From NCBI GenBank assembly GCA_049999805.1, contig JBNGIO010006316.1, positions 174,558-238,557 of the forward strand: a stretch of DNA of 64,000 nt. The letters run 5' to 3'. Positions 34,471 to 45,913 of the stretch are shown in pieces. The notes below the pieces were generated by a model that saw only the letters and a program-made list of their open reading frames with translations, ran no database searches and was not told the DNA's origin. This DNA comes from Folioceros fuciformis. Taxonomy: Eukaryota; Anthocerotophyta; Anthocerotopsida; Anthocerotales. Made by a program: the position numbers and the translations under genes. Within the stretch, counting starts at the first letter, position 1. Every line of letters starts with the position of its first letter.

Positions 34471-35401
34471 CTAAGAGATGAAGTACATAGGATTGGGCAG
34501 CTTGAAAGTGCGGTTTCCCGCCGCCGGTCCGCTCAGGTCGCTCCACTGATCGCCCAAGCTTGTCCACACGCGATACCCCTGAGCTTCCAACAGGCTTCTG
34601 CGACTCGACTTGTAGTCGTGAGCGTTCAGGCCCTCCTCTGACTCCGATCTGCAGCATCCACATTCGCTTTGTCAGCAACTCCAACTCACGGCGATGAGAT
34701 AGCAACACAGCACCCACCTCAAAATAAGGTCAGTCCAGCCATGGTAGCCGGCCTCCAGTAGGTTGCGCGTCGTGTCACTCCTCTGGCTCTCGGGTCTTCC
34801 GGTGAGGAACACCAGGCCCCATCCCGACGCGGCCAGCTCCTGGTACAGACGCAGAGTGCCCGCTATAGGAGGCGCGCTTGCCTCCTCCACCCACTCATTC
34901 CACAGTGTTTCGTTGTACACCTCCGCGCTGTCGATGCAGTTGCAAGATGGGTAAGGGAGCCAAGGCAGCCAACTGCATCTCGCATAAAACGAACGAGATC
35001 AATCACAAGACGTACCCGTAATTGTGCTTTCGATAGTAAGGCAGATTGGAGATAGAAGTCTCGTCGATGTCCAACACGATCACGTCCAGGCCGTCGGGCT
35101 TCACGGCGGAGTCCAGCAGAAACTGGTACGCTGCCTCGGTAGCTACCGCGATGTCTGCCGGGTATTGCTTGCTCTCCACGTACCGGCGAACGTGCTGCTC
35201 GCACTCCTCGGGCACAATCCATCCTCGCAGGTTCCCAAGCTCCGCGTTTATGACGAAGGAGCTGCAGGCGACGTAATGCCCAGGCTCCGCCAGGGGCTGC
35301 TGCTGCTGCATCTCGCACGATCCCAGCACCAGCCCCAGGGTGACTACCAGCGACATGAGCACGATGGCCACAATGGCCGCGGACGACACCATCACGGTCA
35401 T
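34471..35401 (-). CDS. HAD-superfamily class IIIB acid phosphatase (VSP-like), membrane-anchored
   Basis: Three exons (35401-35016, 34927-34718, 34648-34471), about 257 aa. HAD motifs in order: I VIVLDIDETSISNLPYY (nucleophile first Asp), II FLTGRPESQR, III Lys in YKSSRRSLLE, IV GDQWSDL, then the family ending FKLPNPMYFI. The N-terminus is a hydrophobic stretch of about 22 residues (AAIVAIVLMSLVVTLGLVLG), a signal anchor or signal peptide, so the enzyme faces the vacuole, wall or lumen. The family is close to vegetative storage proteins and hydrolyses phosphomonoesters; substrate unknown. The DxDxT pattern is DIDET, so it should be active. The start uses ATG 35401; upstream sequence in frame has only a GTG. 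Confidence 0.9.
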
Positions 35402-35941
35402 GGCTGCAGACGAGAAAAAGACGCCTGCGTCGTCCACCAGGAAATGCCGACTCCCATACTCTGCAGACTTGTGAAACCAAGATCATCAGTTCAAGGCAAT
35501 CCGAACCTCGCCAACCTCTGTCCTTCCGCTCTTGCGAAAATGTCACACGTGCCTGAACCGCGCCGGCTGAGCAGGGACATACTCGAATCATTTGGCTCCA
35601 TGCGCTGCTCCAGCCTGATCCCGAGGGCAGGGGACGGCAATGGAGAACAGGAGGAGGCTGCTGGCTGCAACCAACCCACGAGGCGTCTACAATGCCACTC
35701 CCCCACTCACATTCTGCCAATGCAGCACATGGCCCAACAAATGGATATTTGCAGGTTCACCTCTCGTACGGAGGAGCTACTCAAAGTGTGCTACCCGTCA
35801 CAGCACACAATACAGAACAACTGACAAGCACCCTGGCATACGTGTGGTACAAAACAACCAGTGATGACAGCATAGAATAAATGTCAAGCCTGTCCAAACA
35901 TAGATTACAAGTCGCATCTATCCATCTCTCTTATCAACTTA
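35402..35941. other. Upstream region of the phosphatase and 3' end of CLASP
   Basis: 540 bases with no supported gene. It should hold the phosphatase promoter and the 3' UTR of CLASP. Confidence 0.45.
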
Positions 35942-38900
35942 CTACGTCCCTCGCTGCACCTGCTGCCAATCCGCTCCTAGCCTATGCATCACAGTCACAC
36001 TCCTGGTCAACACATTCCCATTTTCAGATTGCCACAAAAGAGAAGTACGCAGGGGAGGTTGCACACAAACCTGAGATATTCGGTTTGCATATACGGTCAC
36101 CAGCCGCAATTGAGTACTGCTCAGGCTTCCAAGATACGGAACTAAGGATTTCCCGAGAGCAATGTACATCTCTACAAGGCAGAACACCACAGCCTGCTAC
36201 ACCAAGGTCCCTCGTTAGCACCTTTCACCTTGCCAACAATAGCTCAAATCGCCGTCAACCAACTAGTACCTTGCGAACCTCCGCACTCTGATTTCCGAAA
36301 GCATCAAACAATGCAGGCAAGACAGAGTGCAACTGCCCAATGAGGTCCTTGCTCAAAACACGACCAATTAGCTGTACAAAACGGGTCATCCAGGTTACCA
36401 GCAGCTGTTTTCACAACAGTTCAAAGGGCTGGCCCAGTGTCACCACTGACGTTGTATTCACCTTTGTCAAAGACCTGATGCAGGCCACTAAGTGCTTCTG
36501 CCTTTTTCTGCGCAGTTGGTCTACCATCACCTGTCGTTAAGCATCACGTTATGTTCAAAACCCATGCTCATGGATTTCTGAGCCCAAAACAGTTACTGCA
36601 TTATTCCTTCACCTCAAGGCATCGTTGAGGGTCAAAACAAGCCAGCACCGTAGAAAGGCTATTCTCGGCTGCACAGCACACCTGTGTCACAAGTTGCAAA
36701 CCACAAGCTTTCCATCACCCTTACCGTCATCTACCACATCCAACACACCATGACATAAACACGCCGTCAGACTGACAACAAGCTTCCCTCACTATTTCAT
36801 CATACCCACCACATTTGCAACACACACAAAAAATGACACCTAAATCCCTCACCTTTGGAGACGGATCCTGGGTCAACGGTAGCAGTTTCTCAAACAAAGT
36901 TTCTGTGGCATCTTTCAGTGTATCACCCTGAAACACCACTATTTCTCATCAATACAGGACAGTCGGCTGAGACAAACCAAAAGATCGAGATGAAAACATG
37001 CGCTCCCTCTTCACCCAGAGCATTCCGTGGACAAACATTGATCAGCAATACTTTTCTCATCGTAGGGGGAGAAAATGAAACGGACTTAGCACTAACCTGG
37101 TTTTTCACCAACTCGTGTACGACCAGAAGGTCAAGCTCCCTCACATCAGCATCTGGATCAGCCAAGGCCTCAAGAACCACTGTCAACATCTGCTTCAAGT
37201 GCTGAACAGCAGGGAAGTCCCAATTTCAGGCCAAAACTGTTCGCTGACCAGGCAGAGGAGGATACAACCCACCCACAATCATGCATCCTTCCGAGGTCGC
37301 ACCTGAGACCAAATCGACGAGTGTTTTGCACGTGAAAGCCGAAGAAACTCTTGGAGAATCTCACATTTCTCCTCTGGAGCCTTCTCCTTGCACCAAGATG
37401 ACATCTAAAAGCATGATTCCGTACGAAGCCCAGAACAATAAGTACCTCTCCCACAAATCTTAAAACTTCCTCCAGGTGTCTGAAAACGGCAGTAACAAAG
37501 TCTAATGTGGGATACCTTCTTCGGCAAAAAAGATAGAACATCATGCGCAAGGGACTTGACTAGTGAAATTTTGATTGTCCTCTCTCCAAATTTTGTCTCG
37601 CTTTTTGACTGCATCTGCCTCCCTTCAAGATCTGATTTCAGTAGGATGTGCTCACTGCTAGCCAAACCTTGGAAATCAACGACAGGCATAATAGAATCAT
37701 CCTCCATTTCTTGAGCCCTTGACTGCAGATCACTCCGAATTTCTTCAGTTGGTCCTGAACCTTCAATAAACCCATGTGATTCATCCTTTTTCCATCCAGC
37801 ATTAGACAGGTGATCAAAGCCCCTCGAAACAGGTCTACAATTGGACTTCCCTATGTGACTAGACTGCTGGATTTCCAGATACTCCGATTCTGCTTGTGAA
37901 GCATCCCGTCTACTTGAAATGCTTATTGACCCTGAAGACATTGGAGTTCCAACTCCAGTCGAAAATCCTGATGAGGATCTTGACATTCCCCTTGGCACTT
38001 GTTTCTGACTTGTCACTGGTAGTGATTCTGCCTGATCATGGCCTTGCTTAGTCTTTGTTCGTTGACACCGACTCTGCATGTGGGTGAGAAGGTCGACTTC
38101 AATCTGAGGTGTGTATTGCTTCAGTGCTCGTCGGAGCACACTCTGGTCTTCAATGGGTAGGCCCAGAACAAAGTTCAACACAGATGCAGAATCAAAGTAG
38201 TTGTAAACAGATATGATGCCTGCGAGAGCAGTTTCTTTGAGCCGAGGGCTCTTGTCATGTGCAAGGGCTGCTAGCTTGCACAACCAAAGCTTGAGGTGAC
38301 CATTGAACCCGCCAATGGGAGACATTCTGGAAAAACCTGCAACTGCGAAGTCTATGACTGCACTTTTAGCCTTGGCAGAGCGCTGCTCATCCAGCGAGCG
38401 AAGCAGAGCCGGGAGGAGTGTGTCAATAGTGTAAATGCTGGCGAATACTTCTAGAACTAGAGAGCCAAGCTGGCGAGTCGGTGCCTTTGAATCCACCAGC
38501 CTTGCAAACACACTGGGCAGAATGCGCTCAAGATAACCTTCCAAAGGCTTTTGACAGGAAGGCACGAGATGTATCAAAGCAGAAAGAGCAGCTTCAGCAA
38601 CTCGATTATGTGCATCATCGAGGTGCTCGGAGAACAACTTCATGACCTTGTCAAAGCTCTGCGCAACCTCCTGTACACCCCTTGGCCCTTGTTGCAACAG
38701 CTTCTTCACGAAATTGAAAGCAGCTACTCTCGCTGACCAGTCCGAACGCACGCTTAGTCCTTCACACAATGTGCTCTTCAAGGAGATCAGACCTTCAGGG
38801 TAGCTGTGTACTTGCCCGAATGGACCAAAAACAACAACCTGCTTCTCATCCTGATTGGAAGATGTCCCAGATCCGGACGTCCTGAGCAGAGGCCTTTGAA

Positions 38901-41900
38901 AGCCAGGCATCCTTTTTGCCAACGGCCCCATTCCTTGCCCATCAGTGCTTCCACACACTGAACTGCCGATCTGGCTTGAACTACTGGAGTCCCCTTGTGT
39001 AAAGCCCTTGAGTTTATGGACTCTTTCAACTCCTGAAGCTCTGCAGCCCCGTGCCCCAGCATTCTCTGAGCTGGGAATAGTTGGTGAGTCCAAAGTAGCA
39101 CTACACAAGGACGATGCTTGCACGCTCCCCTCACCTGTAGTACGTGCTGAACCAGCCTGAGGAGAGTCACGAGCACATACAAACGGAGCTGGCGCGCTTG
39201 TTCCACACTGACTTCCACTTCCACCCACTTCATCACACAGAGAAAACGGTGGGAGCGAATGACATGAGTGGTGTGTTTACGCATTCCACGCACTTCATAA
39301 CTTGCGGGGACACAGAATTTTTAGGCTCTACTTCTTGATATTGTTACTACTAACTGTGCTTAATTATTCCCTCAACCTAATCTAGCAAGCAAACGAGTCA
39401 TGCTATTAACCAGTGACATACTAACCTGACGAAACTGGTGGGGGTAAAAGTGGTTCCATGTCAAGCCTCTAGACCTATACAGCACATAATTTGTGACAAT
39501 AACCCTTACCACGACTTCTGTCATTTGGAGGCTCAGTCATCAAGCAAAACCCCTTGTCACTGAAGGTACCCCGACCATCGGGCATGCTTTCTCTGGAATT
39601 CACCTGCTGTTGACTCAGAAAATCTTCAAAGTCCAAGCTCCCTTCTAGTCCATCCAGTGGATACAACAGAGCATCTGTATTGGCTTTGCCCACTTGCTCT
39701 CCTACCTTTCCAGTGGCAGGCTTATAGGTGGTGGGACTGGTTGGATGCCTTGAAACTAATGCACCCTTGTCCATTGTTGAAGGAGAGGATTGCTTCATGG
39801 AAGTGCCATCTTCCTCAGCTAGTACCTGCTGTAGTTAAATCGAGTGAGAGGGCATTGACTAAAGTAGCTTTGCTCTGACAATTGTGGTTCGTTAACACTT
39901 CTAGGTTTTACTCTTTGGATCGTTGGGTCGAATGTAGAAAAAAGGCGAAGGGACCTATCAGGCCAAATCCTCTTAAACAGGCGATAACACTGCCTTGCAA
40001 TGGCTCGGACCTGAAAAGAACATTACGCTACAATTACTTCTTCTGTCCTGCAAAAACTTTGTACATGGTGTACCACGCTCTTGCTGAAAGGAAGGTTAAA
40101 CAAATTGGCCTATAAGAGAGGCAATGACAAGACTAAGCAAGCCACAACAAACCTCGCCCATAGCATCTGCAGTACAACACCTTATAGCATCCTCAAAGTG
40201 TTCAACCGACCGTTGTAATTCAGGAGTATCTGCCCACTGCTCGAGGATCAGCACCATGTATTCACAGCACCTGCACAGTTTGAGCATCTCAAGTCAGGAA
40301 ACACCAGTTGAGAAATTTCTGCAATGTGAACACTATTCAGAATTTCTCATCTCAGTGTCTGCTACGGCGGATGTTACCTTGCCCGAAGAACAGCATTTCG
40401 ATCAGATTTTGCAGCATCCAGTAGCCGAGGATAGACACGAGCTACTTGACAGTGGCACAGCATCTGTGGATGATCCAAGTTCCCTGACCCCTCAATACAG
40501 TAAGGAAAAACACGAGCCTTTCCAGCTGTCAAGCAATGGCCTGGGTTCTACGAGCAAACCGATTTGATGCAGTTGTCTGCTGATTCAGCCATGACTAGAA
40601 CAGTGATAACGACAAGTTTAAAAAGAGCCTGCCAGCATCAGAAATGCTAGTTCACTTTAAAAGGTCCATGATGTGAATTTAGGTAAGGGTCAGAGCAATT
40701 GATGAGGCAAGCACCCAACTGGTATGAATATTTCTGCGCAAGGCTCGAAATCTGTATGCATCTCCTTTGCAAGAAAATCAAGCAAATGACACACCTGCGC
40801 ACACATAAGCTCAAGAGTGGTGTACATGGGAAGCAAAACCGGTTGACCGAGGCTGAACCGAAGAGGGGAAAGAACCTGACAACCAAAAGGTAGAGTCCAC
40901 AGTTGCTGAGGCTTGTGCATTGGACTACCACCTCTTTCCCGCATGCTTGATTATTGTTTCTAACTTGTGTTGTTATTCTCAGTTTTGAGATACAACGGAA
41001 CCTCTAGCAATGGACATGACTGCACATCATGACTTCAGACCTAGAACGACACTCTACTTGGTGACACGGGAAAGTTTGACCCGAGTAACATTGTGCCGGT
41101 GATGCTGTTTCAGGAAACGCGAGTGAATTGATGTGACAATACCTAACCAGATTACCTGCTTCACGACACTGGAGCGCCTATCTGACAGTTGAGCACTCAG
41201 AGGTTCAACAAATTGCTTCAGCAGTGTTGGGAAATACGCATATTCTGCAGCACCTGCGAAAGGAGAGACGCCCCGGTAAAGAGGAGAAAAATGGAACAGC
41301 TTAGAGCTGTGGAGCTGCTAGAAGTACGACAACACTTACTATCCAGCGGATGTCTGGATGCTCAAGCACTGACCTAGAAAACTGGGTTGCGGGTGTGAAA
41401 GTATGTAATTAGAAGAATACCTCCCAATACAAGACCTTCAATCCGCTGCATGGCAGCAATCCGTACGGACCAGTCATGTTCTGATGCTAGCAACCCCGCC
41501 GCCTTCTCCATCTCCCTCATCAGTTCTTTTTCCGATTGAACCTTTACAGCAGCAACTTTTTTCTCTGGCTCATCCATGTTGCCTGCAAAAACTGGCCCCT
41601 GCTGTCAGACAGTATCTTGCAAGTTAACACAAAATTTTGACTTACATTTTCGGAAATAAGCGCGCTGAAACTGCAAAGCTTGCAGAAGAAGGAGAAAGGA
41701 GTGGGATTGCACGGGACGGACCAGAAGCCGAAACCTCCGCCACTTTGGTCTTCACCTTCACTCCACTTCGTTGATAACTTCCCACAGAAGACCTGGTCTC
41801 TGACGTGGACAACTCACTCAACACAGCTTCGACAGTCCGATTTCCAGGCTCAATTTTATCAAACCTTTGCAGTATATCCTTTAACTGCGCCCAAACATTC

Positions 41901-42913
41901 CGGAGATTGACTGCTGACATGAACAAATGCATTAGGCTGCAAACACCCACCCAGAGCAACGCAGGTGTCACATTGTGGAAGCAATAGACAGGCTATGCAC
42001 CTGGCTAGGGCGCAACTGATGTTGCTGCAGTTCGTCCCTGACCTGTGCCCCGCCCTGGCGATACAGCTCCTGGGAGGTGCCCCGGACATTCAACTTCAGA
42101 CTTCGAAGCAGTCTCAAGGAGGACAGAAGGACATGAGTCGGGCGAGAGACCGCAGTAGGCAAGTAAGGTGGATCCACCTGTAAGCAAACGATGGCCGCCT
42201 CGCGCACGTGGCTGTTCGAGTCCTCCAGCAATTGAACCATCTGCGCAACTAAAGCAGTCATTCTAAGAGGGGGAAGAGGGCATCCAAAAACCCAGCAGAG
42301 CAAATCCCACACATAAGCCAAGGCAGGGCGAGCCAGGTAGTAACTTTGGGAAGCAGAAGCCATTGGAACGGCAGCTCCGCAGCCGCAAAGAGCGTCACGG
42401 CAGAAGCCGCCGAACGGACAAACTCCTCCCGAACCTTCCAATTCTTGTGACACCACGCGAAACCTCCCGCCTTCTCGATCACAATGGTAGGGCAAGAGAT
42501 CTGCGGAGCAAATGGGCGCAGACTCAAATACCAGTCCCAGCAGTCTATCTCCCCAGCAGCAGCAGCAACATTTCCAGCACCTGCATGAGCGCAAGGAGGA
42601 GCCGCCGCGCCGCATCCCGTACGGACTGCCTGCCGTCCCCCAACCGCTCCACGATGGCCGGCAGCAGCGCTCCGAAGTGGAGTCTGAGGTGCTCCCCCGC
42701 CACAACCGTGGCGGAGGCCAGGGCATCTAATGCGCCGCGGCTAACCCGGAAATTGTTGTCTCGCAAGAGCGTGAGCGCCATGTCCACCAGGCCCGACACA
42801 TGCTGCGCCGTGAGCCCTGTCGGGCCGCGGTCCAAGAGCGCCTGGAGTTTCTCCACTCCCGCGATCCCGTGCTTGATGTTTTTGGCCACAAGCTGTCCAA
42901 TTGCTTCTTCCAT
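35942..42913 (-). CDS. CLASP: CLASP, microtubule plus-end tracking protein
   Basis: About 22 exons and 1,430 aa, near the length of plant CLASP. Exons: 42913-42581, 42500-42345, 42240-42178, 42069-42001, 41884-41722, 41582-41421, 41253-41156, 40794-40720, 40628-40560, 40463-40378, 40270-40153, 40010-39912, 39825-39510, 39227-37516, 37469-37446 (uncertain), 37386-37303, 37201-37097, 36927-36853, 36681-36613, 36530-36462, 36371-36270, 36193-35942. Conserved blocks: RDNNFRVSRGALDALASATV and VERLGDGRQSVRDAARRLLL (first TOG-like HEAT array), KVMKLFSEHLDDAHNRVAEA and LPALLRSLDEQRSAKAKSAV (central TOG), and STQLRLVTVYANRISQ at the end. Ser/Arg-rich linkers suit microtubule binding. It stabilises cortical microtubules. 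The exon 2-3 junction and the exon 14-16 region are the weakest; the last exon may instead splice after ISQ. Confidence 0.92.
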
Positions 42914-43180
42914 TTTTTCGCCTCGCACTAGCGCTGTGCTGCGATGCGCTCTCGCGCAGCCCAGCGGCTTCTCGCCGCGATCGGACTGGGAGACGGGTGC
43001 GGTTTGGCCGCACCTCGCTAATCCGGGCGAGCCTCCAGGTAGGCAGTTATTTTCGTTGGGCCGCCCTTTCCTTTCCTTCCTTTTCCCTTCTATTCTTGCA
43101 TCTCTCTCCTCAGCCTTCCTTTTCTGGCCTATAAATATACGAGCTTGATAGAGAAATAGGTTATCGCAACTGCGGTGACG
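42914..43180. promoter_or_regulatory. Divergent promoter region, CLASP / WDR74-like
   Basis: 267 bases between the two ATGs. A clear TATAAATA (43130-43137) sits 43 bases before the WDR74-like ATG, preceded by a pyrimidine-rich stretch. No comparable box faces CLASP. Confidence 0.6.
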
Positions 43181-45530
43181 ATGCCGCGAGCTATCAAAGT
43201 GGATCCGCCAGGCAGCCCGGCCGCCTTCCGCGCCGTCTGCAGTGACGCGCTCGGCTTCCTCAAAGGTGCCACTATTGCGAGACAGCGAGATCCCGTCTAG
43301 GCTGCCGCCGCTCAATCGCGTTTCTGACCCACTTTCTTGTTCTTGCTCCAGTGGTGGAGGCGGTCGGGCCCGGGACGGCGCCGCAGGTGGTTGCGCGATG
43401 GGGCGAGCCCAATACCTCCAAGGCCGTGCTGCGCATCTCAGTNNNNNNNNNNNNNNNNNNNNNNNNNNNNNNNNNNNNNNNNNNNNNNNNNNNNNNNNNN
43501 NNNNNNNNNNNNNNNNNNNNNNNNNNNNNNNNNNNNNNNNNNGGCCATGGCGAGGAAGAGGATGCAGCTTGCGGTCTACACCTCTTCCGCCACGACGCGT
43601 CCGGGTATGGCATGGCATGCCACTACTACGCTTCTTGTCGCGCAAAGCACTGACTTCATTCCAGCGTGCTGTACCGGACTGACCTTGGTTTCGTGTGTTT
43701 TCAGGGCCAGAAATGTGCTGACATGCACGGGAGGTGGCGTCCTGGCCGTGCAAGGAATTCCTGATGATGGGGGACCAATTGATGTCAGCCTTTCGGTGAG
43801 TACGTGGAGAGTTTGCGAGACAGGCGGCGTTTTGTGTCTCAAGGTGGATGATGCTGAGAAGCATGCCGTCTGTGGCGGGTACTACTCTCTCTCTCTCTCT
43901 CTCTCGCTGTTCCCGGCTGCATGGCCTTGCAGGTTAGGGTTGAAAAGTCCTTTGGGGCTGTTAGAGGGATTGAGTGAGTTCTGGATTTGGGGTCAGGAAA
44001 GGGTCGGATCCTCTGCTTTGGGACCTGGAGACAGGGTCAAGTGTTTGGGCTGCTAAATTGGTGGGTTCCTGCAGCCATCCTTTGTGCTAGCACAGTGCCT
44101 TTGCTGTGAAGCTCTGCCTCTAAAACATTTGAGTTTGTTTGAACAGCCGAAAAGAGACAAGCTTTGTCTGGTGTCGCGTCCTCATGTCACCGCCGTCACA
44201 TTCCTACGCGGAGGCGACAGCCAGAAAATAGTAGCTGGAACTGGCTATCATCAGGTGACTTGCTCGGTCCTCTGCTCGCTTCCTGGAGAGCCGGTTCTCG
44301 CCTTCTCGACTTGGCCGAAATTCTCTGACTCACAGCATTTCAGTTGGATTAGGTACGCTTGTATGATGTGAAGGCACAGCGGAGACCTGTGCTCATTTTC
44401 GACCATGGGGAATCTCCGATTACATGTATGGTGGATGAAGGTGATGGTTTTAAAGTTTATCTTGGCACTGGAAGCGGGGATATAAGCAGCTTCGACATGC
44501 GTACTGGTGAGTGTGTGAGAGTATTCCATCTTACCGCAGACTACACTGCAGTTGTTCTGCGAGCGGTGCCGCCTACTCGCTGACGGTGTGGCTGTCAGGT
44601 TTAACAGTGTGTCTAATCTTAATTTTGTTGGTCAGGACAATGCTTTGGCTCCTTCAAGGGTGGCTGCGCTGGCAGCGTTCGAGCCGTTGTCCGGCATCCT
44701 ACTCTCCCACTATTGGCCTCTTGCGGTAATCTACATTGTGACTTTGCTTGTGTGCTGGCAGAGTTCTTCGAAACACACAAGCTCATGCCAAATCCATTCT
44801 ACTTTTGACAGGTCTCGATCGATTCTTGAGAATCCATGATGTCAAAACGAGGCAATTGCTTTCCAAGGTATGTGGGTATTTTCCCGTAACCATTCTCGTG
44901 GGGAAGGTTGCCCCTTGTAACANNNNNNNNNNNNNNNNNNNNNNNNNNNNNNNNNNNNNNNNNNNNNNNNNNNNNNNNNNNNNNNNNNNNNNNNNNNNNN
45001 NNNNNNNNNNNNNNNNNNNNNNTAACATCTCTTGATCATTGATTACATGGCGAAGCTGTGTCTGACTCTTGGCTTTGCTATCCAGGTTTTTCTGAAGCAG
45101 CAACTTTTGGCATTATCTTTCTCGTCGCTGCCAGAGCTTGAGATATCCCACCCAGTTGACACAGGTTTTCCAGCTTACTTTCAGAACGTGTTTTCAGCTG
45201 CCAAATTTTGTGTCCGTAGGCTCAAGCTTGTCCAACGCTGATTTCTCTCTCATCACGGCAGTGGTACCAATTAGTCAACTGAAGGGTACGGAAGGTGGGG
45301 CGGGCGATCTGGAGGCAGCCATTGAGGGACAAACAAAGCGGAGGGAGAGGATGGTCAAGAAAGCCGGGGTGGCGCATCGGGAGGAGACAACTGAGACACA
45401 GGGACAAGTAACGCGGAAGGAAAGGAATGTGAAAAAAGGCGGGGTGGCCGATCGGAAGGAGGCCATCGGAACAGAGAGGCCAGGAAAGCGGAAGAAATGT
45501 GACATTGCCCGAAAATATCCCGATGAATAG
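43181..45530 (+). CDS. WD40 ribosome-biogenesis protein, WDR74/NSA1-like (contains assembly gaps)
   Basis: About ten exons: 43181-43265, 43352-43604 (interrupted by 100 N at 43443-43542), 43705-43878, 43997-44060, 44147-44254, 44353-44506, 44636-44725, 44812-44867, 45086-45164, 45262-45530. Phases match outside the gap. The protein starts MPRAIKVDPPG, as in plant WDR74, then RWGEPNTSKAVLRIS. WD-type blades follow: LLWDLETGSSVW, VRLYDVKAQRRPVLIFD, DISSFDMRTG, VRAVVRHPTLPLLASCGLDR, FLRIHDVKTRQLLSK. The tail is Lys/Arg-rich with two to three copies of a KKAGVAHREE / KKGGVADRKE block, a likely nucleolar signal. The family works in 60S subunit assembly with Mtr4/Rix7-type factors. Part of exon 2 is missing in the assembly, so the length is unknown (about 390-430 aa). 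Confidence 0.88.
43443..43542. other. 100-N assembly gap inside a coding exon
   Basis: Breaks exon 2 of the WDR74-like gene between LRIS and GHGEEEDAACG. The standard 100-N size says nothing about true length. Confidence 0.99.
43885..43905 (+). repeat. (CT)n microsatellite in a WDR74-like intron
   Basis: About ten CT dinucleotides between the donor at 43879 and the acceptor before 43997. It lies within the third intron. Confidence 0.9.
44923..45022. other. 100-N assembly gap inside an intron
   Basis: Lies between exon 8 (ends 44867) and exon 9 (starts 45086) of the WDR74-like gene. An additional small exon could be hidden here. Confidence 0.99.
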
Positions 45531-45913
45531 ATCTAATAGTATTTTTGTACCAGTAATCTTGTCCCTAAGAGATGGTTTTACTCATTACGTGGATGGCGGA
45601 AAGTTTAGAAATGTAAAGTGACTTAGGTACCGCCTCGCACAATTAAGGAATAGCGATTGTCGACCTTTTCACACTTGATAACAAACAGCCGATAATCCAT
45701 GTGCCTGATTGAGCATTACACACTATGCAATCCGCGGGGGTTAGTTCTTATTTGTCATCTTTGTCCCTTACCTTTCTGGCTCCTTGTCCGCACACTACCT
45801 TTAAGTACCCCACCAAGTACCGATCCGGTCCAAGAAAAAGGTCGTGTGCACATTCGGACTAAGCCCGTTTGGAATCTATAGGTTGCGCACTCCTCTTCTT
45901 CAAGTGCCGTGTC
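45531..45913. other. Convergent 3' region, WDR74-like / MSH3
   Basis: 383 bases between two stop codons, without any supported gene. It should hold both 3' UTRs. Confidence 0.5.

Noticed and set aside
35402-35437. GTG-started extension of the acid phosphatase
   Set aside because: Begins with GTG. ATG 35401 gives a clean hydrophobic N-terminus.
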